Positions 44,281 through 55,496 of a stretch of 64,000 nt of DNA are shown in pieces. Numbering within the stretch: the first letter of the stretch is position 1; each line of letters starts with the position of its first letter. The position numbers and the translations under genes are program-made. The stretch comes from Zygnema cylindricum. Taxonomy: Eukaryota > Streptophyta > Zygnematophyceae > Zygnematales > Zygnemataceae. Under the pieces are notes generated by a model. That model did no database searches and had not been told where the DNA came from. It saw only the letters and a list, made by a program, of their open reading frames with translations. The stretch lies in NCBI GenBank assembly GCA_037447655.1, contig JBBHKE010000140.1, positions 1-64,000 on the forward strand, read 5' to 3'.

Positions 44281-45905
44281 CTAAAGCATCATCTCACTTG
44301 CACACGAGTAGAGAACACTCTTTTCATTGCAAAGAACAATTCTGAACATTCCTTGACTGCCCTTCTCAGCTATGAAATTAACCTCATTATCAAAGCTTGC
44401 TGTGAAGATTCCTTTCCTAGTTCCTGTTTCAAACTCCTTTTCATCTAGGACAGCTGTTGAGACTAAGGTCTTGCTAAGTTGTGGAATGTAAAGAACGTCT
44501 GAGAGTGTTACAATTGAGGCCTTTCCATCAACTAGAACCTTTAAGTCAACAGTTCCAACAAGACTTCTGGTTTCTACTCTACCATCTCCGTACTTTATCT
44601 CAACTGTTGGGATCTTTCTCGGTTTAGTGAACCACCGCTTATCTTTGCACATATGCATTGAAGCCCCTGAGTCTATGATCCACCCATCCTCAGGTGGATC
44701 CCTCTTACCTCCGAAAGCACACTTTTGTCTCCGTGGAATGTCGACATGTTTTTCAGTGTTTTTCTGATTAAGAATAAGCTCCTCAAGCTCCTCTTCTTTT
44801 TCAGTTTTTCCTTCCACTTCATCATCATGAACTTGAGTCAGGAAAGCCTTTTTCTTTCCTCCATCCTTTGAGGTTCCTTGACCATCTTTCAGTCAAAGAT
44901 CTGAAAGTTTGACACAATCTGCGATATAGTGTCCCGGTTTCTTGCAGAAGTGACATAATCCTCCTCAAGAAGTTCCTCTCCCCTGTCTATCAAATCTGCC
45001 ACCTCCTTCTCCTCTTCCACCAAAGTTTTGATATTGATCTTTCCCTCTCTCCTCATCACGCTTCCGCCAATCAGCTCCTGCAGACAATGCTTGAACACTT
45101 GGACTCCCTCTCCTAAGCTCTATGGTGCTTTCTTTCACTAAAATCATTCCCACTGTGTCATCCCAATTCCAATTGCTATCTCCCATGTCCTGCAATCGGT
45201 TAATGATATTCTCATACTCTTCAAGTAGTTCATCATTAATGTGTTCACTCTTTGTCTCTCAGACCATGAGTTACCTGCACTCTCTAACTCTCCAAATAAT
45301 GCTCCTAAATCATTGCAATAATTATTCATACTTTCTCATTTATAAGTATAAGCTACAATCTTATTTTCTACCAACTGTTGTTGCGGCAATGATCCACTCT
45401 TATATTTATTAACTAGTGATATCCAAATCTGAGATGAAGATATGACATGCATAAAGGGAATGGCAATGCCCTTTGCTACACTTTTAAGAATTAAGAGCTT
45501 ATCAACCTTGTCTTTGTAGTTCCACTTTTCATACTCTGATCTTTCGGTCTGAACCCTTATCGTTGTTGCTGGTGGTGCTGCTGCCGGTATCGCCTTTGCC
45601 AATGGTATCACTTGAGTTGCAACTCCTCCTTTTTCTCCTTCCATGACAATCTCCTCTCCTTCTTCATCTTCATCCTCGGTGATGGTGGCAGCTGTTCTAC
45701 CAACTGTAGAGGCGGAGGTGCTAGAAAAACGTGTCCCTCCAAATCTAGGTGGAGGTGAGCATCGAATTTGTCCAGACACTATGCCCCATAGATGCTTCTC
45801 AAATAGTTCTCCCTCCATCATAATTTCCCAATACAAAAATTCTGATCCATCAAATATGGGCACCCTAGAGGGTGGGCCCATAACCTGAAATTCTGTGGTC
45901 TTCAT
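44281..45905 (-). pseudogene. Element G gag and protease
   Basis: Gag starts at ATG 45905 in the LTR end (MKTTEFQVMGPPSRVPIFDG) and runs to 45336 with an Ala/Pro-rich spacer. 45195-44889 carries the gag C-part and, in another frame, an intact zinc knuckle (CHFCKKPGHYIADC). 44817-44281 carries an acidic linker and the protease (GWIIDSGASMHMCKDK, VTLSDVLYIPQLSKTLVST). Confidence 0.8.
45871..45885 (-). promoter_or_regulatory. Primer-binding site of element G
   Basis: GGTTATGGGCCCACC on the minus strand directly follows the LTR end and is identical to the sites of D, A1 and A2. Confidence 0.65.
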
Positions 45906-46717
45906 TGACCCACAGAATGAGCAGCCTATGTAAAGCTTCTAGGATAATATTTTCTTCTTCCACTTTCCCACTGAATAAGCGCCGCCTAGGCACAAAAGTC
46001 TTCCGACCACCCTCACCCCTATGAGGATAAGACTCCCCTGAGTCAAACGCAAAAAGAATCACTAAATTTGCTCCCTTGAGCATTAAGTTATGGCTGGTCA
46101 AAGATGACCTTTATAGTTACAAGCTCTCTTGGAGAGAGGTACCTAAATATTACTAAGTCTTGGTCTGCCTACTCACGAATACCTACTACTAAACGCTATT
46201 CCAATAGGAACACTATATAGTACAAGAATGTACAATGGGAGATGTACTTGTAGTACGACCACTGTACGACAAGGTCTACAAGGTGACTCCTATCAAATCG
46301 GAAGCCATGGTTCCTCCTCCCATCTTCTCCGATATCAAAAAATGTGGCGCCACGTGGCACCGCGTGACGCTATCTCCGTATGCCGCCAAAAGCTCACTTC
46401 GCGTGGCGGCTATAATGCCGGCCGTCTGATCAAAACATGTTTTACACGGTTCAGATTTGCGTACATGCATGAATTGCTCCTTTTGGTTAGTCTGCTGTTA
46501 ATTAGCTGTTGCGTTAATGTTTATATATTTATGAAACCCGTCACGTGTATCGTTTCGTAACGCCTTAATGGTTAAGGCTTTTAGGCTATAGAGAATCTAG
46601 AGGTCACAGGTTCAAATGTAGACCTAGGCATCATTTTAATAAAATACCCTTTACTTCAAAAAACTGCCACTTTCTAAATATGGCGGCAGCCATGGCGCGC
46701 CTTTGATCCTCACTCTC
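45886..46717 (-). repeat. 5' LTR of element G, outer end missing
   Basis: It matches 40579-41470 but stops after TGATCCTCACTCTC, about 60 nt before the expected TGTTG end. Twin hairpins near 46010-46045 are slightly degraded. Confidence 0.75.
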
Positions 46718-47100
46718 ATGTATCCCGTAAACAGTTACAGTTAAATGAATTATCCTACCTGATAATGTTTAATTAATTATCAAACCATATAGTACGTAAC
46801 ACTAGTTCTAGACTTAACGGCTAAGGCTACCGACTACCGGCTGTCTGCCGGCAGGTAGGTACCCGGATCAAATCCGGTGGCCGGCACATACCTTTTAGTA
46901 AATAAATCCCTAACTAATATATATTTCGCGTAAACCTCTGGATAGCCTAGGTAGCCATGGCTCTAGCACCCTTTCCAATATCTCAGTGACTGCGACAAGT
47001 TTGAGAGTTGGAGAGAGAAGTTAGAGGTAGACTGCCTCGACTTCTTTCTATATTTCTATTTAGACCTAGAAAATACTTAAAATGGACCATTAATTTCTAC
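46718..47100 (-). repeat. E-family LTR fragment
   Basis: This is the outer part of an E-type LTR (ends CCATTAATTTCTAC on the plus strand). It overlaps the sequence kept at 40490-40578 by about 80 nt. Confidence 0.7.
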
Positions 47101-47510
47101 CTGCGTGGACCCGTTTGCCGTGAACGAAACGTCGCGAAAAGTTGCAAGATTCCTATTAACTGGGTTAATCTGGTTACGGTTTGTATGTTTAGGGTTTTTT
47201 TTGCTATTTGTGTTTTTGTTTTTATATCTAAACAAAAACACAAATAATATAAAAACCCTAAACATATATATACATGTTGAGGGCCGCGTCCTAATATGAA
47301 AAGCGAAGGGGTGTCGACGTGGATCTCTCACAATGTGCAAAACCAACCTCGCGGATTCAAAGAGCTTGAAAATTGTAAGATATTATTGTAGATGTCTCAT
47401 TCGTATGTATTTTGACATTTTTACGAAATTTCGTTATTTTTTATAGATTTTGAACCTTTCGTAAAATGCGTATAGTTTTCGTACGGACTAATGTATGATA
47501 ATAATGTACG
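47101..47510. other. Spacer with a telomere-motif foldback
   Basis: A long inverted repeat at 47184-47267 has arms starting TATGTTTAGGG and ending CCCTAAACATA. The flanks show nothing recognisable. A related but poorer foldback is near 34318-34385. Confidence 0.5.
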
Positions 47511-48644
47511 TGTTGAAATTTAAGTATTTTCTAGGTCTGTATTAAGATTGAAAAGAGCAGAGGCAGTCTGCCTCTAACTCCCTTCTCTTAGTCCCCAGAC
47601 TTGTTGTAGTCACTAAAGGCTTTATAGGGAGCTAGAGCCATGGCTGTCTAGGCCCTCTAAAGAGACAAGGAGTAGCTTGGGTAGATTTACCAAAATCGAG
47701 ATTGACGGAGCCAGGATTTGATCGTGGTACCTATCGTCTGTTAATCTACCTGTAACAGTTAACTTTGTCATATAAGTCTAAGACCAGTGCAAAGGTATAA
47801 AAGGTTCAATAGCTATTTAAACATTTATATGTAGGACATTTTATTAAACAAACGAAACGTACGGTAGAACATAGAACATAATGTATACTATTGTACCGCA
47901 CGAAATAAATGGTGGGAACATTTATTTCAACGACTTATTTTAAAAGCCGATCTAATCGGATGGCCATGGTAAGCGCCGATATCGCGGGAACGACGTTTTG
48001 GCGGTTTTTGGACATCACCACTCTGAACGACACGTGGTAATTTACGAGATTACGGAATCTCTAGAGCGCACGATAACAAGTTTGTATGTGATAGATGTCA
48101 CCGGTATGGCCATGCCGTACAAATGGCGTACAGAAAGTACTCTGGCACGTGTAATTTATGTACGGTAAAGTCATGTTATTGGTGCGTACCTCAGTAACAG
48201 AGGGTTTAGAGAGGGGTTTTAGGACTTAGGAAAAATAGTAGGTAGCCGCCTCTGTGTGAGAGAGATTCTGTACAAAAGGTCAACTTTGACCAGCCATAAA
48301 AACTGATCAGGGGAGCAAATTCAGTGATTCTTTTTGCTGGGACTTAGGGGAACCCAGGCTACACAAAGGTTTAGTCGGTCAGAGATTTATCTTGCCAAGA
48401 TGGCTGCATTTGTAAGGGAAAGTCAAAGTGGGGGAATGTGTCCAAATACTCATATTCTAACTTTGCACTCTGTTGGGGAACTGAGCACACAGATTCTCTT
48501 CTTTCACAGGGGTGAAGCTCTATTGGGGTTGTGACTATCAAGGTGTCAGTCATTTGGGTTTGTATCAACTTGGAGTCGACACTATCTTGATAAGCTTCTT
48601 TGGATCTGCGATTTCTATGGGAGAATGGAGCTCACAGAATTTCA
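47511..48644 (+). repeat. Solo LTR, D family (1134 bp)
   Basis: It runs TGTTGAAATT to ACAGAATTTCA. Flanks GTACG (47506-47510) and ATACG (48645-48649) fit a 5-bp target duplication with one change. It has the U3 stem-loop, antisense T-arm (47711-47727, one mismatch) and decayed twin hairpins near 48345-48380. It preserves the LTR gag start as ATGGAG. Confidence 0.8.
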
Positions 48645-48675
48645 ATACGAAAATATTCAAATAAAGGGTTGAACG

Positions 48676-48981
48676 TACACCGTGAATGGCTATTAAAGTG
48701 AAACTCTGTTTTGGGCTAAAGGCCTAACGCCAACAAAAATGAAAAAACTAACAATATTTTATACACATCTAAGGGTGTGTGCCCATGTGTTGAAGTAAGT
48801 GTTTTTTTTCGTCGTTTTCACACAAAATTGGACTTGCAACGAGAAAATATTACGCCGTACGAAAAATAGGCAAGAACACAAGTACATTTTGTGTCATCTT
48901 GGAACTTTGAAGGTACGGCAATTTGGCGTTATTATCATCGCGACCCACTTCCACGTCACGCCACCTCATCTTCACACTTGT
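48676..48981. other. Spacer starting with a MITE end
   Basis: TACACCGTGAATGGCTATTA at 48676 matches the left end of the 16792 element, but no right end follows. The remainder shows no gene. Confidence 0.45.
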
Positions 48982-49475
48982 TGTAACAGGGTTACAGAGT
49001 TGAATACTTAAAGGCTAGAGACCAGATTGCTATAGTTGCGGCTGCAGAGCAGCGCAGCTGCGGTTCCAGACCAACGCAACATAGAAACATAGCAACTTAG
49101 TAGAATAGCGTAGCGCGGCATAGCAACGCAACGTGGCAGTATAGAATCGCCGCAGAATGTAGATTTAATTGTATAGTTCTAGAAAGATATATTGGATAGA
49201 TCTCGGTTGACCGTGAAGGTCCACGTGTACACTTGTATAGTATTAGGTTGACTAGCAGCTAGTTAGTTTAAATAGTGGAGCAGACGTAGTAAAAGACAGA
49301 CTCTTTGAGTAGACCTTTGCAGTGAGATGTCAACTTGTAATCTTCCTCCCGATTAATAAAGCTTGACCTTTATCTGTGAGTGTTGTGAACTCTAGCTGTT
49401 GCTACGAGGAGATCCTTGGAGTCTTTCTGTTGTGCATTATAGTGTGTTGTGGGTTACTATCTTTGCCCTTTTACA
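48982..49475 (+). repeat. 5' LTR of the chromovirus (494 bp)
   Basis: It starts TGTAACAGGGTTACA and ends CCCTTTTACA, so TGTAA/TTACA are inverted ends. The region 49030-49150 is rich in GCAGCG/GCAACG motifs. It matches the reverse LTR at 1-433. Confidence 0.8.
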
Positions 49476-49509
49476 TTGGTATAGGAGTTTTCCTCCGTGA
49501 CTCGACAGC

Positions 49510-50458
49510 ATGGGAGAACACGACGTATCTACCACGGAAATGTTAGCGCAAGCTCTTCGAGAGTTGGAAAACGTCAGATTACAGAATGCTCAATTGAGTA
49601 ACACCGTCGCAACCTTGGAATCTCGTCTTGGTGAACGACCTCATGGAGGCATGGAGAGAGACTTAAGGAGACAGAAGTTAAGACTTCCCGAGGAGTTTGA
49701 CCCGGCCAAACACAAGAACCTTCAGGCGTGGCTATTCTCCATTGCGAATTACCTTGAGAATTTCCCTTGCCTGTCGGATCGTGAGAAGATTCATTATCGG
49801 GTGGTCTTCTAAAAGGGGCAGCGGGAGCATGGTGGAGGACAATGGTGGAAAACGATGAAATACCAGCTGATTGGACCCTTTTCATTCAGCTCCTCCGTGA
49901 CACTTGGCAACCTGTCAATAGAGTTAAGGCTGCAACGGATAAAATCGTAGTTTTGAAGCAACGTACCTCGGTGTTGGAGTACACGCAGCAGTTTTTGGAG
50001 TGCAAAGTTCAAATACCCTCGATAACGGATGGACGAAGCCGTGGATCATTATGTTAAGGGGCTCAAGGCCTCCATTCGGAGGGATGTGGAGCCATGGCTC
50101 GCTCGGGAAAGTACGACTCCTCGCCTCTAGCCGATTATCCAATTTGCAGAACGGACTGATTCAGTGGACTTCACCTTCCGTGGATCCTACCACTTTGGGT
50201 CGAGTAGCGGCGGGGGAGGTCGACGTGTTGATGGTATCACCCCCATGGAGCTCAAAGCAATTAATGAGGATAAGAAGGTGGTCAATGTGCTGCGGAAGTA
50301 GAAGAAGACTACCAAGGCCAAGACCAATGACTTGTCCCCCGAGGAGCTCCAACGGAGGAAGAAAAACGGCTTATGTTTCCAGTGGGGTTCCCCGGATCAT
50401 ATGGCCCGAAAATGCCCAAAAAGGAGAGTTCATAAGAAGGGCAAGCTTAACGTCATGA
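49510..50458 (+). pseudogene. Chromovirus gag
   Basis: 49510-49812 encodes the gag N-terminus with a coiled-coil-like stretch (LRELENVRLQNAQLSNTVAT) and KLRLPEEFDPAKHKNLQAWL, ending in a premature stop. 49842-50057 continues (WTLFIQLLRDTWQPVNRV) and shifts frame near 50020. The retroviral-type zinc knuckle near 50370 reads CFQW-x5-H-x4-C, its second Cys replaced by Trp. Confidence 0.8.
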
Positions 50459-50895
50459 GGTTAGCTGGTGAAGGGGGAGATCCCTTTATATTTCAAGGTC
50501 GAATCGGAGTGAGCACAACTAGCTTCATGGTGGACTCCGGCGCATCGGGGAACTTTATCAACGAGGCGACGGTGAAAAAGTTGAAACTTCCTCTCGTGAT
50601 GTTAACGGATCGTCAGTCAGTGCAATTGGCCGACGGAAGTTCCCTATCCATTAGTCATTGTACTCTGAGGTTACGCGTCGGAATTGGGAAGTTCCACTGC
50701 TTTGACACTCTTCATGTATTACCGCTTGGAGACCATGAAGTAATATTGGGGAAACTGTGGCTGCAAAAGTGGAACCGGACGATCGATTGGAGAAGTGGCG
50801 ACATGAGAGTTAACAAAGGTGAAAAAGAGTTTGAGGTAAAGGTGGGAGCGGCTGGTAAGGGATCGGAAAAGGGACGCCTGCTTTCAACCTTATAG
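50332..50895 (+). pseudogene. Chromovirus protease
   Basis: The frame covers the knuckle and an aspartic protease (SFMVDSGASGNFINEATVKK, with a later HEVILGKLWLQKWN block). The D-S-G triad is intact. A stop at 50893 separates it from the RT. Confidence 0.8.
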
Positions 50896-50949
50896 CTTAA
50901 GAGGGCACTCAGAAAGGGGGAGACAATTGGTATGGCGGTCGTCTAACCT

Positions 50950-52429
50950 ATGAAGGAAGGGAAGGAGGTGATTCCGGAAGAATGGAATAAGAAGGACCAC
51001 GACTTCGACTCGAAAGAGAGTGACGACATCAGAAAGACTTCCGTGGAGGCCCCGGAAGTCGTGACAAAACTTATCGAGGAGTATGTTGATGTCTTTCCCC
51101 CGAAGTTCCCAGAAGGCTTACCCCCGAAGCGCGAAGTAGACCACAAGATCGAGCTGTTCTCGAAGCGGTACCCCCGGCAAATCGGATGTACAAGATGAGC
51201 TACACCGAATTGGATGAACTCAAAAATCAACTTGCGGAGTTGGTCGAAGCCGAAGCAATCGAACCGAGCAAGTCACCGTATGGAGCCCCCGTCCTCTTCG
51301 TAAACAAGAATGATGGAGGTTTTCGGATGTGTGTGGTTAACAGAGCGCTAAACAAGTTAACGGTGAAAAATGCGTACCCTCTACCAAGGATGACGAGTTG
51401 TTCGATCCACTACGAGGTGTTAAATATTTTTCGAAGATAGACCTGCGAAGTGGCTATCACCAAATCAAAATTGCCGAGGAAGATGTGGAAAAGACGGCGT
51501 TTAGAACTCTGTACGGTAATTTCCAATTTCGGGTTATGCCGTTCGGATTAACCAATGCACCGGCAACGTTTATGCATTTGATGAATTCCATCTTTCGGCA
51601 ATATTTCGACGCTATCGTAATTGTCTTCTTGGACCACATCTTGGTGTACAGCAAGACCTTCAAGGATAACTTGGAGCATCTGCGAACGGTCTTACAAGTC
51701 TTTCAGGAGAACAAGTTGTACGCGAAAAGGAGTAAATGTGACTTCTTGAAGGAGAAAATTGAGTTTTTAGGTCATGTGGTGAGCCAGGATGGAATCGCAG
51801 TGGATCCCAAGAAAACTAAGGCAGTGAAAGAGTGGTCGCAGCCGACGAATATTACGGAGTTACAGAGCTTTTTTGGATTATACTCCTACTATCGCCATTT
51901 TGTTGAAGGTTTGGCAAAAGTTGCTGCACCACTCACAGAATTACTTAAGAATGACGTGCCCTATGAGTGGAAAACGACGCAAGGGGCAACCTTTGACACA
52001 CTAAAGGAGCGGTTGGTTAGCGCCCCTGTGTTAGTTGTCCCCGACCCAGAATTACCGTGGACGATAATCACCGACGATAGCCATACGGCTATTGGAGCGA
52101 TCCTTATGCAGGATAAAAAAAAAGGCCTTCAACCCATTGCCTACGACAGTCGGAAATTAAAGGCAACGGAGCTTAACTGGGCCACCCATGAAAATGAGAC
52201 AATCGCCATTATTAATGCGCTGGAAGTTTGGAAATATTACAATCAAGGGAAGCGGATCACGATCATCACCGATCACCACGCCCTACTGTATCTTCAGACC
52301 CAACCAAAGTTGTCAAAGAAACAGGTGCGATGGATGACGTTTCTTCAGACCTTCGGGCCAGAACTAGCTATTGAGTATAGACCGGGCAAGACGAACCCGA
52401 CGATGCGCTGTCGAGAAGACCCGGAGTAG
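50950..52429 (+). pseudogene. Chromovirus reverse transcriptase and RNase H
   Basis: 50950-51198 is the RT leader ([20 protein letters not shown]). Shifts occur near 51190 and 51400. 51398-52429 carries [29 protein letters not shown] and the catalytic box, which reads VFLDHILVYSKT: the second Asp of the usual xLDD is His (CAC, 51635-51637). The connection (LGHVVSQDGIAVDPKK) and RNase H (ITDDSHTAIGAIL, WATHENETIAII, ITDHHALLYL) follow. Frameshifted at the 3' end and catalytically impaired. Confidence 0.85.
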
Positions 52430-53770
52430 CTACGCCAATGACGAAGCAACAATCGCAAGCATCGCAGGATGGGAACGTAAGCTATGTGAAAAAGAACATC
52501 GCACCGTCGGACAAAGCGTAGGATCCGGAACTCAACGCATTGACCAGTACGGTACAGGTAGACGACCAGTGGTTAAGTAGGATTAAGGCCGCATACAACG
52601 AAGACGAGACATTAAAGGAATTGGTAAAACGGAAGGTTTTAGTTCAAACCGCCAATGGTACGTGGCGATACAGACCAAGTCAGACACCTAGACTTTACGT
52701 GCCGACAAACTAGGAGTTACGTCATTCGATACTTAAAATGCGTCATGATGAACCGCTTAGTGGACATTTCGGACGGGATAAAACAACAGCACGTGTTGCT
52801 GAGGCGTATTATTGGCCAAACATGACTCGAGACATTGCGAAGTATGTCCGGACGTGTGACTCGTGTAACATAAATAAATCGGAATCGGGTCACCAAGGTC
52901 TGTTGCAACCCCTTCCGATACCATCTGTTCCTTGGGAGGCGATTTCAATAGACTTCATCGTTGCTCTTTTGTGGACTTGGGAAGGCTATAACTCCATCTT
53001 CGTCATCGTGGATTATTTGACGAAAATGGCCCATTTCCTACCCACGACAACCACAACCATAGCGCGGGATGTGGCAGATTTATTCTTTCGGGAGATATTC
53101 CGCCATCACGGACTTCCGAAAAAGATCGTCAACGACCGTGATCAAAAATTTGTCAGCCATTTTTGGAGAAGTCTGTTCGAGCTGTGTGGAACGCAGTTGG
53201 CCATGTCTACAGCTTATCACCCTTAGACCGACGGTCAGACCGAAAGGGTGAATCGGACTTTGGAGGAGGCTTTGCGAGTTTATGTATCGGTGCACCAAAC
53301 GGATTGGGGGAACCATTTGACGGCAATTCAGGTGGCGTACAATAGTGCGGTGCACTCGCCCACGAATGCTACCCCATTTTCCCTCAATGGACGACAGCCC
53401 ACCCTTCCCCAAAATTTATTGGCAGCGGACTGCCCTACACCCGCAGCTCTAGATTTTGCCAAAACGCTGCAAGGGAATCTAGAAAAGGCGGTGAATGCGC
53501 TCCAGTTTGCAAAGGACCGTCAAAAGTCGCACGCTGACGCTCACCGGAAGGACATCATATTCAGCGTGGGTGATAAGGTTTGCCTTAATATGGCAAACTT
53601 GTCATTACCGGGTGCCCTCTCCAAGAAATTAGCACTGAGATTCACGCGCCCGTTCAGTGTTCTATCAAAGGTGGGAGAAGTGGCATATATGTTGGATATA
53701 GCGAAGGACTGGCGTATTCACAATGTTTTCCGTGTTTCCCTTCTCAAACCGTTTCACGACCCCGATTAGA
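52430..53770 (+). pseudogene. Chromovirus integrase
   Basis: 52738-53226 has the HHCC zinc domain (HDEPLSGHFGRDKT, CDSCNINK) and core (ISIDFIVALL; IVNDRDQKFVSHFW). A CAG-to-TAG change (53224-53226) interrupts the TDGQTERVNRTLE block. 53248-53769 continues with the third catalytic region and C-terminal LKPFHDPD. Confidence 0.85.
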
Positions 53771-53814
53771 TTTTTCCTAATCGACGACGACGTACCCCTT
53801 TACTGCCCATTCAG

Positions 53815-54010
53815 GGTACATCGGACGAGTACGAGGTGGAGGAGATCCTTCAGTCGTGTTGCTCTCGGCATTCTAACTCCACCCAATATTTGGTGCGTTG
53901 GAAGGGCTACGAAGTTGAAGATAATTCTTGGGTAGACGAGGAGGATTTGCATTCGCTTGAATTGTTGCGCCGGTTTACGCAGATTGTAGACACTCGGCTT
54001 CACTGGAGGG
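53815..54010 (+). pseudogene. Integrase chromodomain
   Basis: The segment reads EEILQSCCSRHSNSTQYLVR then WKGYEVEDNSWVDEEDL, the classic chromodomain pattern (YLVKWKGY, NTWE-like) of plant chromoviruses, which is thought to guide integration to heterochromatin. A frame break separates it from integrase. Confidence 0.8.
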
Positions 54011-54179
54011 GCAATCTCAACGGACGCGATAAAGGAACGAATCAGAGTATCGCAACCATTGCGATCATATGGGGGACATGGCAAAGAAACGTAGCGGCGA
54101 AGTTTGCACAGCCACCAAAGCGCAGCATAATTGCGGTGCCGTCAGAGAATCGCAGCGCCATCGCTACGCGGACATGAAA

Positions 54180-54515
54180 TCGCAACGACGCAGTTGTGTT
54201 TCACCACATTGGTGACGATGAACCCTCGGTTTTGTTGCAGCAACGCATGTTACTAAATGTTGGACGCTGCGATACTCTCGCACGCTGTGACGCTTGGAAG
54301 ACTCCAATCATGAAACCCTCAACCTTCTCTGATAAAGCCGCCATCAGCCCTCGCGACCAACCCAGTCAAGGCAGTTTGGAGAGCGTTTCGCTCCGTACAG
54401 CTTGCTTACCTTCCCTTCTTGAATTACCTGAATTAACCTACCCGACAACATCCATGGCGTCGTCGTCCTCTCCACCACCGAAACGAAGAAGACTTGTACG
54501 CGTAGGCCTGGAAGA
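54180..54515 (+). other. Possible host ORF start cut by element A1
   Basis: ATG at 54454 opens MASSSSPPPKRRRLVRVGLE, with a nuclear-localisation-like PPPKRRRL, and is cut at 54515 by the A1 LTR. The frame is open upstream to 54196. The origin (host gene exon or an unknown element) is uncertain. Confidence 0.3.
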
Positions 54516-54731
54516 TGTTGAAATAAGTAGTTTTTGTATTTTCTAGTTTAAAATAAATTAGCGGAAACATATATAAGAAATGATGGCAGCCTGCCTCCAT
54601 CTCTTCTCTCTCTCCCCCATACTTGTTGTAGTCACTGAAAGAGAGAGAGAGCCATGGAGCCATGGCTGCCTCAGCTCCATAGGAAGGACCAAAGAGTGAC
54701 TTAAGTCACTCTCAACAAAAGGTTGAGTCCG

Positions 54732-54800
54732 GCAGGACTCGAACCCCCGACCGGTAGAGCGCGGCGTAGCCGTTAGCTCTAACCAGTCTGTCGTAGAAGT
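54732..54800 (-). other. tRNA-like segment antisense to LTR A1
   Basis: The minus strand carries GGTTCGAGTCC (54735-54745), a perfect RNA polymerase III B-box, preceded by a D-loop-like ACTGGTTAGAGC about 40 nt upstream. Together they resemble the D-arm and T-arm of a tRNA; acceptor pairing is poor. The A2 LTR has the same segment at about 60079-60147. Confidence 0.5.
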
Positions 54801-55296
54801 CCGTTAGATTATATAGGGTTTCATTCATATATAAACTGTTGTATAGTACCGAAATGATCTAACTGGAATATGAAACGAAACGAACATAGAACTTGTTAAG
54901 GTTTAGTGCGAAACGTCATTTCGCACGAAACAAATGAAACATACACTTTTAACGGTCGACATTTAATGTCGGATTTAATCCGACGGCGCACGTCGTCGCC
55001 GAGATCGCGGAATGGTCACTTTGGATTTTATGGACGTGGCATGACGTGGCGCCGCGTGGAAGGATGACATTCGGTCGCGGGAATTCCGGAGGAAATACGG
55101 ACAAGTGGAAAAATGACACGCGTCCACTCAAAAGCCTTGTCGTACACCGGCCGTACAGAAAGTACATCGGCCATAGTACCTTTCTGTACTTTACAGTAAT
55201 ACGATTGGTTCGTACTTTAGTAGATAGGGGTTGTGAGAGGGATTTAGGACTTAGGAAATATTTGGTAGACAGACACCTCTCTCTAAGAGAGCTTTG

Positions 55297-55303
55297 TATA
55301 AAT
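55297..55303 (+). promoter_or_regulatory. LTR A1 TATA box
   Basis: TATAAAT, 71 nt upstream of the twin hairpins; the equivalent in the next LTR is at 60644-60650. Confidence 0.6.
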
Positions 55304-55367
55304 TGGCATTTTTGCCGGGTCATAACTTATCGCCTGGTTGGCTGTTTTCAGTGATTCTTTTTGCTAC

Positions 55368-55402
55368 GGACTCAAGGGAGTCCAGGCTACACAGGGGTGC
55401 AA
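55368..55402 (+). other. Twin leader hairpins, LTR A1
   Basis: GGACTC-AAGG-GAGTCC, then TACAC-AGGG-GTGCA with one mismatch. Copies lie at 60715-60749 in the shared LTR. Confidence 0.65.
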
Positions 55403-55496
55403 TCAAATTCTCAGTTTGCCTTCTTGGGCAGAAGTGGTCGTGGCTTAAAGTGGGTTAGTTAAATACTATCTAGAGGCTTCCTGTATTATGTAGTCC

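Larger units (their letters stand above)
40579..46717 (-). mobile_element. Copia element G, reverse orientation
   Basis: 3' LTR 40579-41470, polypurine tract next to it (CTAGGAATTAAGGGGAG on the minus strand), internal 41471-45885, intact 15-nt primer site 45871-45885, 5' LTR 45886-46717 lacking about 60 nt at its outer end. All copia domains are present but broken. E-type LTR sequence flanks both sides (39822-40578 and 46718-47100), with an overlap of about 80 nt, so it is not a simple insertion. Confidence 0.8.
48982..54010 (+). mobile_element. Ty3/gypsy chromovirus, degenerate
   Basis: 5' LTR 48982-49475, weak tRNA-iMet-like primer site (TGGTATAGGAG, 49477), gag, protease, RT, RNase H, integrase and a C-terminal chromodomain in order. 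No 3' LTR beginning TGTAAC is found before the A1 LTR at 54516, so the element is 3'-truncated or its LTR was lost. Confidence 0.85.

Noticed and set aside
54010-54250. 3' LTR of the chromovirus
   Set aside because: The region shares GCAGCG-type composition with the LTR, but no TGTAAC start or alignable stretch was found.
54732-54800. A functional tRNA gene
   Set aside because: B-box and D-arm-like parts are good, but acceptor pairing is poor and the segment is repeated inside LTRs; reported as tRNA-like only.
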